This document shows, piece after piece, positions 22,884 through 33,609 of a DNA stretch of 64,000 bases. The stretch is from NCBI GenBank assembly GCA_030015575.1, contig JASDDO010000016.1, forward strand, positions 67,577,396 through 67,641,395. Direction: 5' to 3'. The stretch's first letter is position 1. Every line of letters begins with the position of its first letter. The position numbers were made by a program, and so were the translations under genes. Below the pieces are notes generated by a model. That model did no database searches, was not told the DNA's origin, and was given only the letters and a program-made list of their open reading frames with translations. The DNA is from Agapanthus africanus. Taxonomy: Eukaryota; Streptophyta; Magnoliopsida; Asparagales; Amaryllidaceae.

Positions 22884-25800
22884 CTAGGGCCATGTACTGG
22901 CATATCGTAGACCAATGATCTCGAGCAGCCTCTCGAACTGAATCTGAGGAAGGGCCTTCGTGAATGGATCAGCAATGTTCTCTTCTGAAGCAACTCTCCG
23001 AACCTCGATCTCCTGACGATCAATGATCTCCCTGATCAGGTGATACCGCCTCAAGATGTGTCTGGACTTCTGATGGGACCTTGGTTCCTTCGCTAAAGCT
23101 ATAGCTCCGTTGTTGTCGCAATACAGAGGTATTGGATCAACTATGGTAGGAACCACCTGAAGTTCTGTTAGGAACTTCTTCATCCAGACTGCTTCTTTTG
23201 CGGCATCGCAAGCAGCTATATACTCCGCTTCCATCGTCAAGTCAGCAACGGTGTCCTGCTTGGAGCTCTTCCAGCACACCGCCCCTCCATTGAGGGTAAA
23301 GACATAACCCGACATGGACTTGGAATCGTCCTTATCACTCTGGAAGCCGGAATCAGCAAAGGCCTCCAACCTGAGGTCTTTTCCGCCGTAAACCAAGAAC
23401 ATCTCCTTAGTCCTCCTCAGGTACTTGAGAATGTTCTTTACTGCTATCCAGTGTTTCTCCCCTGGGTCTGACTGATACCGGCTTACCACGCTCAGTGCGT
23501 AAGCTACATCTGGTCTGGTACACAACATTGCATACATTATAGAGCCTACCGCAGAAGCGTAGGGTATAATAGACATGCGTTCCCTTTCCAAATCAGTCTT
23601 GGGAGACATCTCTTTGGAGAGGGTGATTCCGTGACAAACCGGTAGATTACCGCGCTTAGAATCTTCCATACTGAATCTTTTCAGTACAGTGTCGATATAC
23701 CTGGACTGCGAAAGTCCCAACATCCTCTTGGATCTATCACGATAGATCCGGATCCCCAGAATGTAAGAGGCATCACCCAGGTCTTTCATGGAGAACCTGT
23801 GTGACAAGAATCCTTTGACAGATTGTAGCATAGGAATGTCATTTCCTATCAATAGAATGTCATCCACGTACAAGACGAGGAATACGACACTTCTGGCCAC
23901 AACTTTACTATATATGCACGGTTCATCTGGATTTTTGATAAAGTCATATTCTTTGACTGTCTCATCAAAACAGATGTTCCAACTCCGCGATGCCTGCTTT
24001 AGTCCATAAATGGACTTAAGCAGCTTGCATACTTTCCCGCTGCTCCCACTCTGATTGAAACCCTCTGGCTGATCCATATAGACGCTCTCTTCTAAATTTC
24101 CATTCAGAAAAGCCGTCTTTACGTCCATCTGCCAGATTTCATAATCATGGAAGGCAGCAATAGCAAGAAGGACCCGAATGGATTTGAGCATAGCCACTGG
24201 AGAAAAAGTTTCGTCATAGTCCAAACCAGGTCTTTGACGAAAACCCTTTGCAACAAGTCTAGCCTTATAGGTTTCCACCTGTCCATCTACACCAATCTTT
24301 TTCTTGAAGATCCATTTGCATCCTATGGGTTTTACCCCATCTGGAGCAAAGTCCAAAGTCCATACTTTGTTGGTGTATATGGACTCCATCTCGGTCCGCA
24401 TTGCATCTAGCCATCGTACCGAGTCGCCGCTCTGGATGGCCTGCTGGAAGTCAGTAGGTTCATCATTATCTATGATGCAATCCTCTCTATCCCCGTCTAT
24501 GAGAAAACCGTAGTATCTCTCAGGCGGATGAGACGGCCTACTACTCCTGCGGAGGGGTGCAGGAATGTTCTGTTCTTCTTGAACCTCTGGTTCTACCAAA
24601 CTTTCAGTAGCAGTTTGTGGTTCTGGAATTTCTTCCAGTTCTATTTTGCTCCCACTCTTCTGATTTTCCAAAAATTCAGTTTCTAAGAAGCGGGCATGAC
24701 GAGAAACAAAAACCTTTTGTTCCTCTGCGTAATAGAAGCAATATCCATGAGAGTTCTTTGGATATCCTACAAACTTACACTCTACTGAGCGTGCCTCGAG
24801 CTTGTCCGGATGCTGCTTTTTTACAAAAGCTGGACATCCCCATGTCTTCAGGTACTGAAGATAGGGTTTCTTCCCACTCCACATCTGATATGGTGTGGTA
24901 GGCACTGTTTTGGTTGGAACTCTGTTCAAAAGATGTATCGCTGATTCTAGCGCATACCCCCAGAAAGATCGCGGTAACTCAGCATTACTCATCATGGATC
25001 GTACCATATCCAATAGGGTTCGATTCCGTCTCTCCGATACACCGTTGTGCTGTGGAGTGTATGGAGGAGTAAGCTGAGAGAGAATTCCTATCTCTTTTAG
25101 GTAACCTAGGAACTCGGCACTTAAGTATTCTCCACCTCGATCAGATCTCAGTGTCTTAATACTTTTGCCTGTTTGGTTTTCCGCTTCACTCTTGAATTCC
25201 AGGAATTTCTCAAAAGCCTCTGATTTATGCTTCATTAAGAAAACATATCCATACCTAGAGAAATCATCTGTAAAAGTAATGAAATAGGAATAACCACCTC
25301 TCGCATGTGTAGACATTGGACCGCATACGTCGCTGTGTATGAGTCCTAAGAGCTCGCTCGCTCTTACTCCTTGTCCAGTGAATGGAGTCTTTGTCATCTT
25401 TCCTTTGAGACAGGATTGACAAGTGTCATAAGATTGATATTCGAACGAGTCCAAATATCCTTCTCTATGCAACTTAGTCAACCTTCTCTCATTGATGTGA
25501 CCCAGTCTACAATGCCATAAGAAAGCTTTATTTAAATCTGGAGACTTTCTTTTTAGTGTGTTCTGGACATTGAAAATTTGGAGTTGGTTTAACACATATA
25601 TGCCGTTATTTAGAGTACCGGACCCAATCAAACCATGATTAAGGTGGATGTTGACAACATCTCTTACAAACGTGAAATCATAACCTTTATTTGATAACAA
25701 GGAAACTGATATGATATTACACGTTAAGCTGGGTACAAAATAACAGTTATGTAAAACCAAAATGTGTCCACTCGTCAATCCTAGGTGATAATCCCCGACG

Positions 25801-26825
25801 GACGCAGCTCCCACGCTAGCTCCGTTAGCAACCCTGAGGATCATATCACCTTCCTTCAGCACTCTACGGTTTCTCAGTGCCTGCAATGAATTGCAAATAT
25901 GAGATCCTGATCCGGTATCCAATACCCAGGAAGCAGAGTTGATTGACAGACAATTCTCAATTACAAACACACCTGAAGTCGAAGCCACAGCTTGCTTCGG
26001 TTCCTGGTTCTTGGCGTTCCACGCCTTGCAATCCTTCTTCCAGTGCCCTTTCCTGTGACAATGGAAGCACTCATCCAGGCCAACTACCGGTGCTGTAAAC
26101 TTTTTCTTTCCCTTCTTTCCCACCTTATTAACACCTCCTCTAGGTCTGGGTGCGGCCTTCTTCTTCCTTCCTTTGGCCCTAGCCTTGGACCCGGAAGAAG
26201 ATGAACCGCCAACAAACATAGCGGGTGTTTCCCTTGCCTTCTGCAAGGTGCCCTCTGCACTCCTTAACATGTTCAGGAGTTCCGCAAGTTCAACTTCTTT
26301 TCCTTGAAGATTGAAGTTGAGGATAAACTGGGCGTAGGTGGGAGGAAGGGACTGGAGAACAAGGTCTGTATAGAGCTCATTATCCAAAGTCGTCCCAAGG
26401 TCCGCGAGCTCTTCAATATAGCCGATCATCTGTAGGACATGTTCACCTACCGATGACCCGACAGCCAACCTCGCTCGAAATAATTTCTTAGAGGTCTCGT
26501 ATCTTGCTATACGAGATTGCTCTCCATAAAGTTCCTTTGTATGGAGAAATATGCCATCTAGGGACATATCCTCGTGCCTCCTCTGATGTTCATTGTTCAT
26601 CGAGGCAAGCACGATGCACTTGGCTCTCGCGCAATCTAAATCCCAGGTTTTGCGGATTTCCTTATCCGCATTGCTGGATTTGGGACCAAGGACAGCAGGT
26701 GCTGTAGCGGTGAGGACGTACCCCAGTTTGTCATAGGTCAAAGCCATCTTGACATTCCGCAGCCAATCTTTATAGTTTGGCCCTGTCAGTATATTTTTCT
26801 CTAAAAGTAACTTAAGTCCAGTCAT
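22884..26825 (-). CDS. gag-pol: Ty1/copia Gag-Pol polyprotein of element A
   Basis: A single frame encoding Gag, protease, integrase, reverse transcriptase and RNase H for cytoplasmic virus-like particles and nuclear integration. The open frame reaches 26873 (1329 residues), but Met-17 (MTGLKLLLEKN) is the likelier start: it aligns with plant copia Gag N-termini and lies just after the conserved AG|CGACC site. Residues below count from the upstream Met. Gag UBN2-like region about 80-210; basic stretch 229-259; zinc knuckle C269, C272, H277, C282; protease D319 in DTGSGS; integrase zinc site H454, H459, C485, C488; catalytic D515, D578, E614 (D,D35E); reverse transcriptase D917 and YVDD 1002-1005; RNase H D1174, E1217, D1253, D1302. 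All expected catalytic residues are present and no stop interrupts it. Function is known from the family; activity is untested. Confidence 0.96.
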   Translation of the reverse strand: MTGLKLLLEKNILTGPNYKDWLRNVKMALTYDKLGYVLTATAPAVLGPKSSNADKEIRKTWDLDCARAKCIVLASMNNEHQRRHEDMSLDGIFLHTKELYGEQSRIARYETSKKLFRARLAVGSSVGEHVLQMIGYIEELADLGTTLDNELYTDLVLQSLPPTYAQFILNFNLQGKEVELAELLNMLRSAEGTLQKARETPAMFVGGSSSSGSKARAKGRKKKAAPRPRGGVNKVGKKGKKKFTAPVVGLDECFHCHRKGHWKKDCKAWNAKNQEPKQAVASTSGVFVIENCLSINSASWVLDTGSGSHICNSLQALRNRRVLKEGDMILRVANGASVGAASVGDYHLGLTSGHILVLHNCYFVPSLTCNIISVSLLSNKGYDFTFVRDVVNIHLNHGLIGSGTLNNGIYVLNQLQIFNVQNTLKRKSPDLNKAFLWHCRLGHINERRLTKLHREGYLDSFEYQSYDTCQSCLKGKMTKTPFTGQGVRASELLGLIHSDVCGPMSTHARGGYSYFITFTDDFSRYGYVFLMKHKSEAFEKFLEFKSEAENQTGKSIKTLRSDRGGEYLSAEFLGYLKEIGILSQLTPPYTPQHNGVSERRNRTLLDMVRSMMSNAELPRSFWGYALESAIHLLNRVPTKTVPTTPYQMWSGKKPYLQYLKTWGCPAFVKKQHPDKLEARSVECKFVGYPKNSHGYCFYYAEEQKVFVSRHARFLETEFLENQKSGSKIELEEIPEPQTATESLVEPEVQEEQNIPAPLRRSSRPSHPPERYYGFLIDGDREDCIIDNDEPTDFQQAIQSGDSVRWLDAMRTEMESIYTNKVWTLDFAPDGVKPIGCKWIFKKKIGVDGQVETYKARLVAKGFRQRPGLDYDETFSPVAMLKSIRVLLAIAAFHDYEIWQMDVKTAFLNGNLEESVYMDQPEGFNQSGSSGKVCKLLKSIYGLKQASRSWNICFDETVKEYDFIKNPDEPCIYSKVVARSVVFLVLYVDDILLIGNDIPMLQSVKGFLSHRFSMKDLGDASYILGIRIYRDRSKRMLGLSQSRYIDTVLKRFSMEDSKRGNLPVCHGITLSKEMSPKTDLERERMSIIPYASAVGSIMYAMLCTRPDVAYALSVVSRYQSDPGEKHWIAVKNILKYLRRTKEMFLVYGGKDLRLEAFADSGFQSDKDDSKSMSGYVFTLNGGAVCWKSSKQDTVADLTMEAEYIAACDAAKEAVWMKKFLTELQVVPTIVDPIPLYCDNNGAIALAKEPRSHQKSRHILRRYHLIREIIDRQEIEVRRVASEENIADPFTKALPQIQFERLLEIIGLRYASTWP

Positions 26826-27323
26826 TTTCAGGGTCGCTGCAATTAGGAGAGAGAGAAGAAAACTCTTTAGCATGATGCTCTTGCAAGTTTAGAGTGGTTT
26901 TTAGTTTATCTAAACTGGATGGCTCCCACTGTTTCTCAAATCCTTCCTCAAACCATAAAAGAAGAATTAGCCAAGACTATTCTCACCGTACAATACTTGC
27001 TTAACCGTTCAGCCAGGCCGGTGTCGATACTTCGAGGGAGGTTTTCCAACGCTTTCGCGAAGTTCCTTAATTAAATAACCTCTTTTCTCTGGGGGCGTAA
27101 CCCCGCTGACACTTTTCTGGACACCTACTAGGTTTATGGCATTGATCGTTAAGCGACGAATATCCTGATAAGTAGCATATACTCACAGTAGGATCGGGAT
27201 CCAAATATCATCGTATGATAATGTTTGAAGGAATCCTACCAACATTCATCAAACTCCAAATGGTATGCATCTCTTTGCAAATTTCAGTTTCTTTAGAAAT
27301 TCCCGATATAAGTTTTTTTGCCC

Positions 27324-27539
27324 CATGCTCTTATGACCTTGACGTATGCCAACAAATCATAAGTCACATGTCAAGTTCTGCCCATCATTATCTTGTTAAT
27401 TTGAACCCACCCGTATATACCCTTGACGTATGCCAACAAGGTAATGCGACTGTCCCAAACCAACACATCTATCTATGCAACAAATGAATACCCCAGCAGC
27501 TACCAAACACTATGCCTTGACGTATACCAACAAGCATAG
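27324..27539 (-). other. Three-hairpin cluster in the A leader
   Basis: In transcript order: hairpin 1 pairs ctatgc with gcatag (27510-27539). Hairpin 2 pairs taccttg with caagggta (27418-27443). Hairpin 3 pairs catg-tga-cttatga with tcataag-ag-catg (27324-27370). Loops read TTGTTGG, core TATAC or CATAC, then GTCAAGG. Stems match those of B, C and D in position but not in sequence. Confidence 0.78.
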
Positions 27540-27820
27540 CTTGAATACTACTGACTATCCATAAGAAATGACGGAGGGCTACGACTGGTTTTGGCGAAAC
27601 CGTGAACGTAGTGAACTTGATATAACCGAAGGAACCTGATAGCTTTTAAAAGGAGTGGTTAAAGCTCCGCATTTAAAAATATCTGTTTTAAAAATAACCG
27701 AGTGGTTTCTTTTAAATTGTTCCAACGATTTAAACTTTGGTTTGTTTTACTTTGCATTATAGATAATGCGTCCCATCATTAACCTATCATTGCAGAAAAC
27801 AACGAAAATATAACGTCCTC

Positions 27821-27916
27821 TTATGCCATCCGCATTCGCCACGGGGTCCCGTCATCACCCGTTAGGTTACTTAACTAACGACAGAGCGGGGGCTGGGCTA
27901 GCGCGGGTGTAAAACA
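27821..27916 (-). other. Conserved leader block, copy in A
   Basis: Almost the same sequence occurs in C (52024-52117) and D (43419-43514). On the minus strand it begins GTTTTACACCCGCGCTAG and includes the stem CGTTAG facing CTAACG and a GCGAATGCGGATGGCATA end. No frame is kept open across the copies. Confidence 0.75.
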
Positions 27917-28578
27917 TAAGTGACGTCTAAATAGCTATAATAAATATAGATATTTTACATTCGTCTGACGCAATGATATTCATTCCAGAACACAGATAAA
28001 CAATATTGGATTTGCAAGCAATCTGTATTTCTTTTGAGCCTGCAAGAAAAGACAGATTACACAGTTGTGATGAATAGCCGTTTACCCCACCCTCGACCCC
28101 TACGGGTACGGCAAACTACCCACCCGGCAGTCTGTGTACCCCACCTTGGGTCAGTCCTAGGAGCAAAAACAGTAAAATGAAATAATACAACGGTGGCTAC
28201 AACCGCAACCTGGAAGTGCCCCGCGAAAATAATATTACAACAAATTACATTTACAACAAATGAATTAATCAATAACCCATTGCTAACCCCGGCTATACAC
28301 CACAACAGTCCAATACAGTTTATATGCACAAACAGATATAACCATTTCAGAAATGTGCAACCCCCTGCCAACCGACATACTAGCAGTTGGGGGAGGTTTA
28401 CGAACACATTAAACAATCACAGATATAATCCAATACGCAAATACTGTACAATTCGATCGAATAAACAACATCAATATTGCTCCAAAATCTGCTCTGTTAA
28501 ACAGTAACCTGAGCAATAATTAAATATTCCAGAAAACCCCAAATATCACAGAGAAGCAACAGAAGAAAACTCGGCCGC

Positions 28579-28650
28579 TGACTCGCCAACTCGGCGGCGG
28601 AAGCGCGGCAACTCAGTGGTTGAGGCCGCGGTTCCGCGGCGCGTTGGTCG
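28579..28650 (-). other. GC-rich leader hairpin of element A
   Basis: Imperfect long inverted repeat, about 186 nt from the primer site. The base gactcgccaac faces gttggtcgattc, and GC-rich arms (cggcggaagcgcgg facing ccgcggttccgcgg) surround a small loop near cagtgg. It is positionally equivalent to the hairpins in C, D and E. Confidence 0.65.
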
Positions 28651-28835
28651 ATTCAGTCGACTGTTTTTCTTGGGTGTTCTACTGGTGTCATGTCAAGCTC
28701 TCTGAACTCACCTGAAAAATTTTCTGACATCGTTTTAAATTCGACAGAAACTTACATTTTTTAGGGTTTTCCGGCTTCGTTTTTCCGTTCGAAATTCGTA
28801 CAAATTTGCAATCAAGTTATTTATTGTTTAGCGAG

Positions 28836-28847
28836 GCTCTGATACCA
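28836..28847 (-). other. Primer-binding site of element A
   Basis: The minus strand reads TGGTATCAGAGC, one base inside the 5' LTR; complementary to plant initiator methionine tRNA. Confidence 0.95.
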
Positions 28848-28848
28848 C

Positions 28849-30732
28849 TGTAAGTCGATGTAGTACACCCCAGTACTTGTGGGGAGGCGGAATTTACAAA
28901 AACGATCAAGTTTAAGGAACGAACATCGACTAACCGCTTAAATCGAAGCTAAACAAATAATAACCAAACACATAGCTATACTAAACTATAGTGTTAAGGG
29001 ATTATACCGATCGAAACTAGTCCTTCGTCTTTGTGTCCTCCTTTGTTCTCCTCGACCTTCTCTAGGTAGTAGACGATCCACCCGAGAGCAAAACTCCAAG
29101 CTAAACCTCTAACTTGAGGTAACTAATCAACTTTGATTGCTAATCAAAGATGATAGGATGATATAGAGTAAAGGTAATGGATTGTTTAGTCTAACTAATC
29201 CTTTGATCTCAACACATGAGGATTAAGGATTAGGGTTTGAAGATGAGAGCTTAAGGAGAGAGAATGTGAGATAAGATAATCAGAGGAGAGAGAGTGTATC
29301 ATAATATATTATGAAGCATTTCTTTTTAACAATAATGAATAAAGGAAATGAATAAGCATGCTTCATAAAATATCTAGTGGTGATTCATTAGCATGAGTCA
29401 TTAAGCAATAAATGTGCATTAATGAAATGAATGAATCACCACCATGACTCACTTTCTTATCCAAAAGAAACCTCCTTAGTCACATCTTCTAGAAGCTTCT
29501 CGAGTAATTACGAGAACGCCCCTCCGATCCGTAAAAATACGGAAAAACTTTAGACTGTATAAATCCAATAACCGGATACCAGTAACTGGCTTAAACCAAA
29601 GCCGACTGGTAAAAACTGTCCGAAAGTCGTACGAGCGTAAACGCACGTATGCGTCCGAACCCTTTGTCGCAAAACCATGCAACCTCTATATCGTTTCACC
29701 TGGAGTAGGAAACTCTCTGTGTGGGACTCTAGAGACTCGACTACTACGCTGGCAGTGGGTTTAACCACAGACCGCAAGCGGCACTAGCTGTACGTAACGG
29801 TCCCCAGGTAGTTGTCGATAAGAAGGCCGATGAGTAAACCCATCCGAACTCCTACTGAGTCTGATGTGACAATCTCCATACAGTCCGGTCCGTTCGTCCA
29901 AGACTATCGCATATCGGGCCTAGGGGGGCGGCAAGCGTCAGTCCCCTAATAGCGGTATAAGTCATGTCGGAGGGAAGCCCATTACACCCTGAGAAACTAC
30001 TGGAACCTACCAGCAAATCTCGCTTGCCCTGGCCAGGGACTTTGCGTAATGGCTCTCTGACACAGCACGATATCTACTCCCAATACCGGGAGGGACGAAT
30101 CCTGTCTAACCGCCACTGCCTCCAAGTGCTCGGGACTGCACCCAACTGCTACCTGTTTGCACGACTCCTTTGAGCCGTGGTAGGGTAGCAATCTAAGAAC
30201 AGTGGGACACACTCGAGGCGAAGTAGCAGTGTCAAGTCTGCGGACTACGCTGTACTCATGTCACCTGGGAACTGTTCACTGATGACTGGTATCAAACCAA
30301 CCAACAGTTCCCTGTGAGTCCTGTCCGGTGTACCCGTAACCTAACGAGCACCTGCATACTATCTCCAGTACTACGTACTGACGGCTGTGGGACAGACCAT
30401 CTCCCCAACTGGGATGAGAAGCGTACACACCAGTCTACTCAGGAGTATCGATGCTCTGTCTCGATAATCCAACGACCAGGGACCTGAATAAGGATGTGCT
30501 TGTAGACTACCCAGCCCCCACTAGTTTGACTGCCATCACAACGCTGGTAGACAAGCAAGATTCCTAAGAGCTCTATCAATACGTATACTCACATATTAAG
30601 ATAGAAAAACCAAGTAGCATACTACCATGTTTAGCAAGACTGTTATATACATGTGAATATCCCAAGCTTCCATTAAGTAATATACAAGCTAGTATGATAC
30701 AGTAATGGCCTTCTAGGGCATAAACACTAACA
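28849..30732 (-). repeat. 5' LTR of element A (1884 bp)
   Basis: Same length as the 3' LTR and nearly identical to it. It ends with the second aaggc duplication at 30733-30737. Transcription of A should start within it on the minus strand; I could not place a confident TATA box. Confidence 0.97.
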
Positions 30733-30737
30733 AAGGC

Positions 30738-32216
30738 TGCTTTAGAGATATACTGGTAAGTGTTATCAGTAGTTTCTCGACCCTTTATGTTCCTCATATC
30801 AACACGACTTATCGAGTTACTGGGGTCTGACGTTTACCACCTTAGACGAGATATGCGACATATAAGACGAAGAGACCAGACTGTATGGTAGTTTTACTGA
30901 TTGGATTCGCAGGAGTGTGAGCAGGCTTGCTTGTTGATCTTCTGATCGCTCAATACCCGGGTGGCCGTTACATTTAACAGACTGCTTGCGGCTTGTGGGT
31001 GTTTGATATGATCATCACCTACTGCCGGCGTATTGACGAGTCTTTAGAGTCCTACACAGGGGTTTCCTGGCTCATGCGAAACGGAGTAGGAGCACATATG
31101 TGATATGTGCGGGACCGAGATTGATACGATATGAGATACTGTATTCTATTCTCGCGATATGAGATATCGGTTGGTTATATATGATATAGCCGGGTTATCG
31201 GATCAAGTGTTGATTCAATAAGTTGATTCATATGATATTAGTCGGTTATAGGTGATATAGCCGGATTATTAAATAAAGAGTTGATTTGATAATCTAATGT
31301 ATAATTATATATTTGATATATTACATTACATTAACTAGTATTAGCTCACTTATGATTCTTTTCTCACTCACTTTATGCACATTGTATGTATTTGATATAT
31401 GCAAGTGTACATTATTTTGTGTCATGCTTGATGATACATGCAAGATGGGTGTATGAGATTAATACCATGCTAGGGTTAAGTTAGGGTTTTATTTATTTCT
31501 TAAGTTATAACTAAAGAGAGAAGACTTGGTCAATGTTGTCAAGCTTGGATGAAGCTTGTAGAAATATTGACAAAGTCCACTCTTTTGTCATTCCTTAGGA
31601 TATTAGTTAACCCAACCCTTAACCTTGGCCCTTGGTTTATTCTCTACATGAGTTAGGAATGAGGGATTAACTCACCCATGGTTGCAATAATTCATTTGGA
31701 TCATTATTTTTCATATGAGTTCATTCTACTTCTTCTTCCTCCTCAAAAGCTTTCTAGCTTCAATGGAGATGCGAGAAAAAATGTGAGAAAATGAAATCTA
31801 AAGTGAGCCCACTTTCTACTTCATCATCCTCTACTACTTGCCATTTAGTATAGGGTATTTGCTTCACTAATTTCACAATTAGTGAAGAGATAGCTTGAGT
31901 TAGTGTCTCCTCGACGTAGATCATCTTCGGCCTTGAAGACTTCGAAGCAAGCATGTTCGTTTTTTCATGGGAGCATCTCTAGAGTCCGGAGTTCACGATC
32001 GCAGCGAAAGGACTACTACACGAAGCTATTAAAGTGAAGGACCGGTCTACAAAGGTTGTATTCCTTGCTCTTTTTTACTTTCAATGTGTTTGCATATCTA
32101 TTTCCGTCGATTTCTAGTTAACGATTCTAAGTTAGGGTCAGCTAAAACGGCAAATTTTTGAATATGGTATGGACGATGCCTCCCGAAACCTTGCTGCCGT
32201 CTTAGGTAACCCTGCA
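30738..32216 (+). repeat. 3' LTR of element B, second segment
   Basis: It continues the B 3' LTR after element A and matches 12887-14363 of the 5' LTR, ending AACCCTGCA. With the first segment the LTR totals about 2190 bp. The paired-palindrome repeat is at about 31160-31290. The duplication cacac follows at 32217-32221. Confidence 0.92.
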
Positions 32217-32479
32217 CACACGATATCTAATGGAAGAATGACTAGGATGGACAAATGTGGAAAAGGGAGAAAACAATGGGTTAGTTTCGTCGTGTGATAA
32301 GAAAAAATGATGGCTAATGGGTCTTCGTCTTGGTTGGTATAGACGGAAGAAACTGTGGGAATGAAAACGAGAGGAAGTAAGAGAAGGAATGAATAGAAGA
32401 ATTGTGAAATGATGAAAAAATGGTGGATTTATTTCTTTAGCCCGGAAAAGGAAACGCATGAAATGCCGGCGGTTCTTGA

Positions 32480-32886
32480 TTAATCATTGCGTCTAATTTG
32501 AAATATGAGTTCATCAAAGAAAATATCTTTGAATTGATCATTATAGAAGTCTATGTCCCTATCATTGAGCACCTCATCGGAAATAAAGAAATCAGAATTG
32601 ATATCCATATTAATCGAAAAATCGGACTCACTATAGAGTGTGAAAGATTCAAAGTCAAATTGTTCTCGTTCAAGGTTCAAAGAACTTGATACATCCGGTG
32701 TTGTGGGTGCCAGAAATCAGAACGTGGGTTCCCAAAAATCTCACTCTCATCCAAGGAATTAATCTCAAAAGACACATCCTCGGTGTCTAGATTATCAAAG
32801 GAATTTTCGGACTCACCGTCATCGATCTCATCAATGGAACAGACTTCAAGAAGGTGAGCACTCGGCTCAGAAGACTGATACCCCAA
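32480..32886 (-). pseudogene. Acidic linker downstream of gypsy protease
   Basis: Two short open stretches (32677-32886 and 32480-32680) rich in Asp, Glu, Ser and Phe, for example EIDDGESENSFDNLDTED and DINSDFFISDEVLNDRDID. They lie where Athila-like elements have a variable acidic linker between protease and reverse transcriptase. No domain is recognised, and reverse transcriptase does not follow. The link to the element rests on position and strand. Confidence 0.5.
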
Positions 32887-33440
32887 CTCGAATGTTGAGA
32901 TTAATTATTCTTTTTTCAAAAGATAAGGACATGGAGCCATCATAATAATTAATCACCGCATTAGAAGTTGCAAGAAATGGTCGATCGAGGATCACGGAAT
33001 TTGATTTCGGGTGTTTGCTTTATGTTTTGTGTCTAAAACAATGAAATCGACAGGAAAAATAAATTCCCCGATTTTTATAAACATGTCCTCTAACATTCCT
33101 CTAGGATGGGTAATTGATCGACCAGCCATTTGAAGTATACAGCTCGAAGGTTTCAACTCCTCTATACCAAGTTGCTCATAAACTGAGTAAGGAAGCAAAT
33201 TCACACTAGCGCCGAGGTCCAAGAGAGCGCAATTTATGTTCTTGTCTCCAATTCTAATCGAAATTGTGGGGAACCCGGGGTCCTTACATTTGGTGGGTAG
33301 GGAACTAGAAAGAGCATCATTCATATTGCTCGTAAAAAAACTTTCTTGGGCAATTGTTTCTTCCTCTTCTTGGTGCACAAGTCTTTAAGAACTTTCACAT
33401 ACGACGGAACTTGTTGGATAGTATCTAAGAGAGGAATATT
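32887..33440 (-). pseudogene. Gypsy aspartic protease region, frameshifted
   Basis: Reading leftward, the sequence first gives the pre-protease region IPLLDTIQQVPSYVKVLKD (about 33440-33380). After a frame change comes the open stretch 33378-32992 with KDPGFPTISIRIG and the retropepsin-like active-site region LLDLGASVNLLPYSV. In the family the active-site Asp is that of D-L/S-G-A-S. A second frame change near 33000 puts the following stretch, VILDRPFLATSNAVIN, in another frame; one base appears to be missing there. Its end, SFEKRIINLNIRVG, precedes the acidic linker. Protease identity is clear; function is lost. Confidence 0.8.
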
Positions 33441-33609
33441 GATGTTAACTTGCTAAAACAACTCCCCAACCTTCTCCAATTGTGGACTTGGTTTGTTGGG
33501 CCTTAACCGGTTTGGAAAAGGCGCTTTAATTATAAGGTTTGGGTCTAACATTTGTGGAGGAGATTATGGAGGTGGAATGGTTCCCAAAATTGGTGTTTAA
33601 ATGGAATGA

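Larger units (their letters stand above)
26826..28835 (-). other. Structured leader of element A
   Basis: About 2 kb between primer site and gag, without a credible gene. In transcript order it has the GC-rich hairpin (28579-28650), a GGGTA-rich stretch near 28100 shared with D, the conserved block (27821-27916), the three-hairpin cluster (27539 to 27324), a GGGG-TTACG-CCCC stem near 27095, CGC-GAAA-GCG (27050-27059), and a pyrimidine tract ending CAG|CGACC near 26838. The duplicated module found in B, C and D is absent here. Confidence 0.8.
20986..30732 (-). mobile_element. Autonomous copia retrotransposon A, apparently intact
   Basis: A 9747-bp minus-strand Ty1/copia element with two 1884-bp LTRs, TG...CA ends, a 5-bp duplication (aaggc), primer site, 2-kb leader, a single open gag-pol frame and a polypurine tract. 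By eye the LTRs differ at about six of 1884 positions (around 0.3%), so the insertion is recent. The six differences found are near 22104, 22422, 22580, 22591, 22635 and 22660. No env-like frame occurs between pol and the LTR. It is the only element here able to supply all retrotransposition proteins. Lineage is copia; Angela- or Tork-like placement would need a tree. Confidence 0.95.
12165..32216 (+). mobile_element. Non-autonomous copia retrotransposon B, interrupted by A
   Basis: A full-length plus-strand Ty1/copia element with 5' LTR, primer site, 2.9-kb leader, gag-pol remains, polypurine tract and 3' LTR, bounded by cacac duplications. Without the nested 9.75-kb element A it is about 10.3 kb. 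Most of gag (capsid and nucleocapsid) is missing and pol is broken throughout. Element C shares the same deletion and much of the same decayed pol sequence. The pair therefore descends from an already defective parent that kept transposing, presumably with proteins supplied in trans. It lies inside an Athila-like gypsy relic. Confidence 0.9.

Noticed and set aside
22884..26873. Endogenous plant pararetrovirus or retrovirus-like insertion
   Set aside because: Integrase precedes reverse transcriptase, the primer site matches initiator methionine tRNA and LTRs flank it, which is the Ty1/copia arrangement; no movement protein or coat gene is seen.
26826..26873. Upstream Met as start of the A polyprotein (adds 16 hydrophobic residues, possible signal peptide)
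   Set aside because: The extension overlaps the conserved pyrimidine tract and AG site; alignment with copia Gag and with the B start supports the downstream Met.
28193..28507. 104-codon plus-strand ORF in the leader of A
   Set aside because: Low-complexity, Asn/Thr-rich, antisense to the element, no counterpart in the equivalent leader of D.
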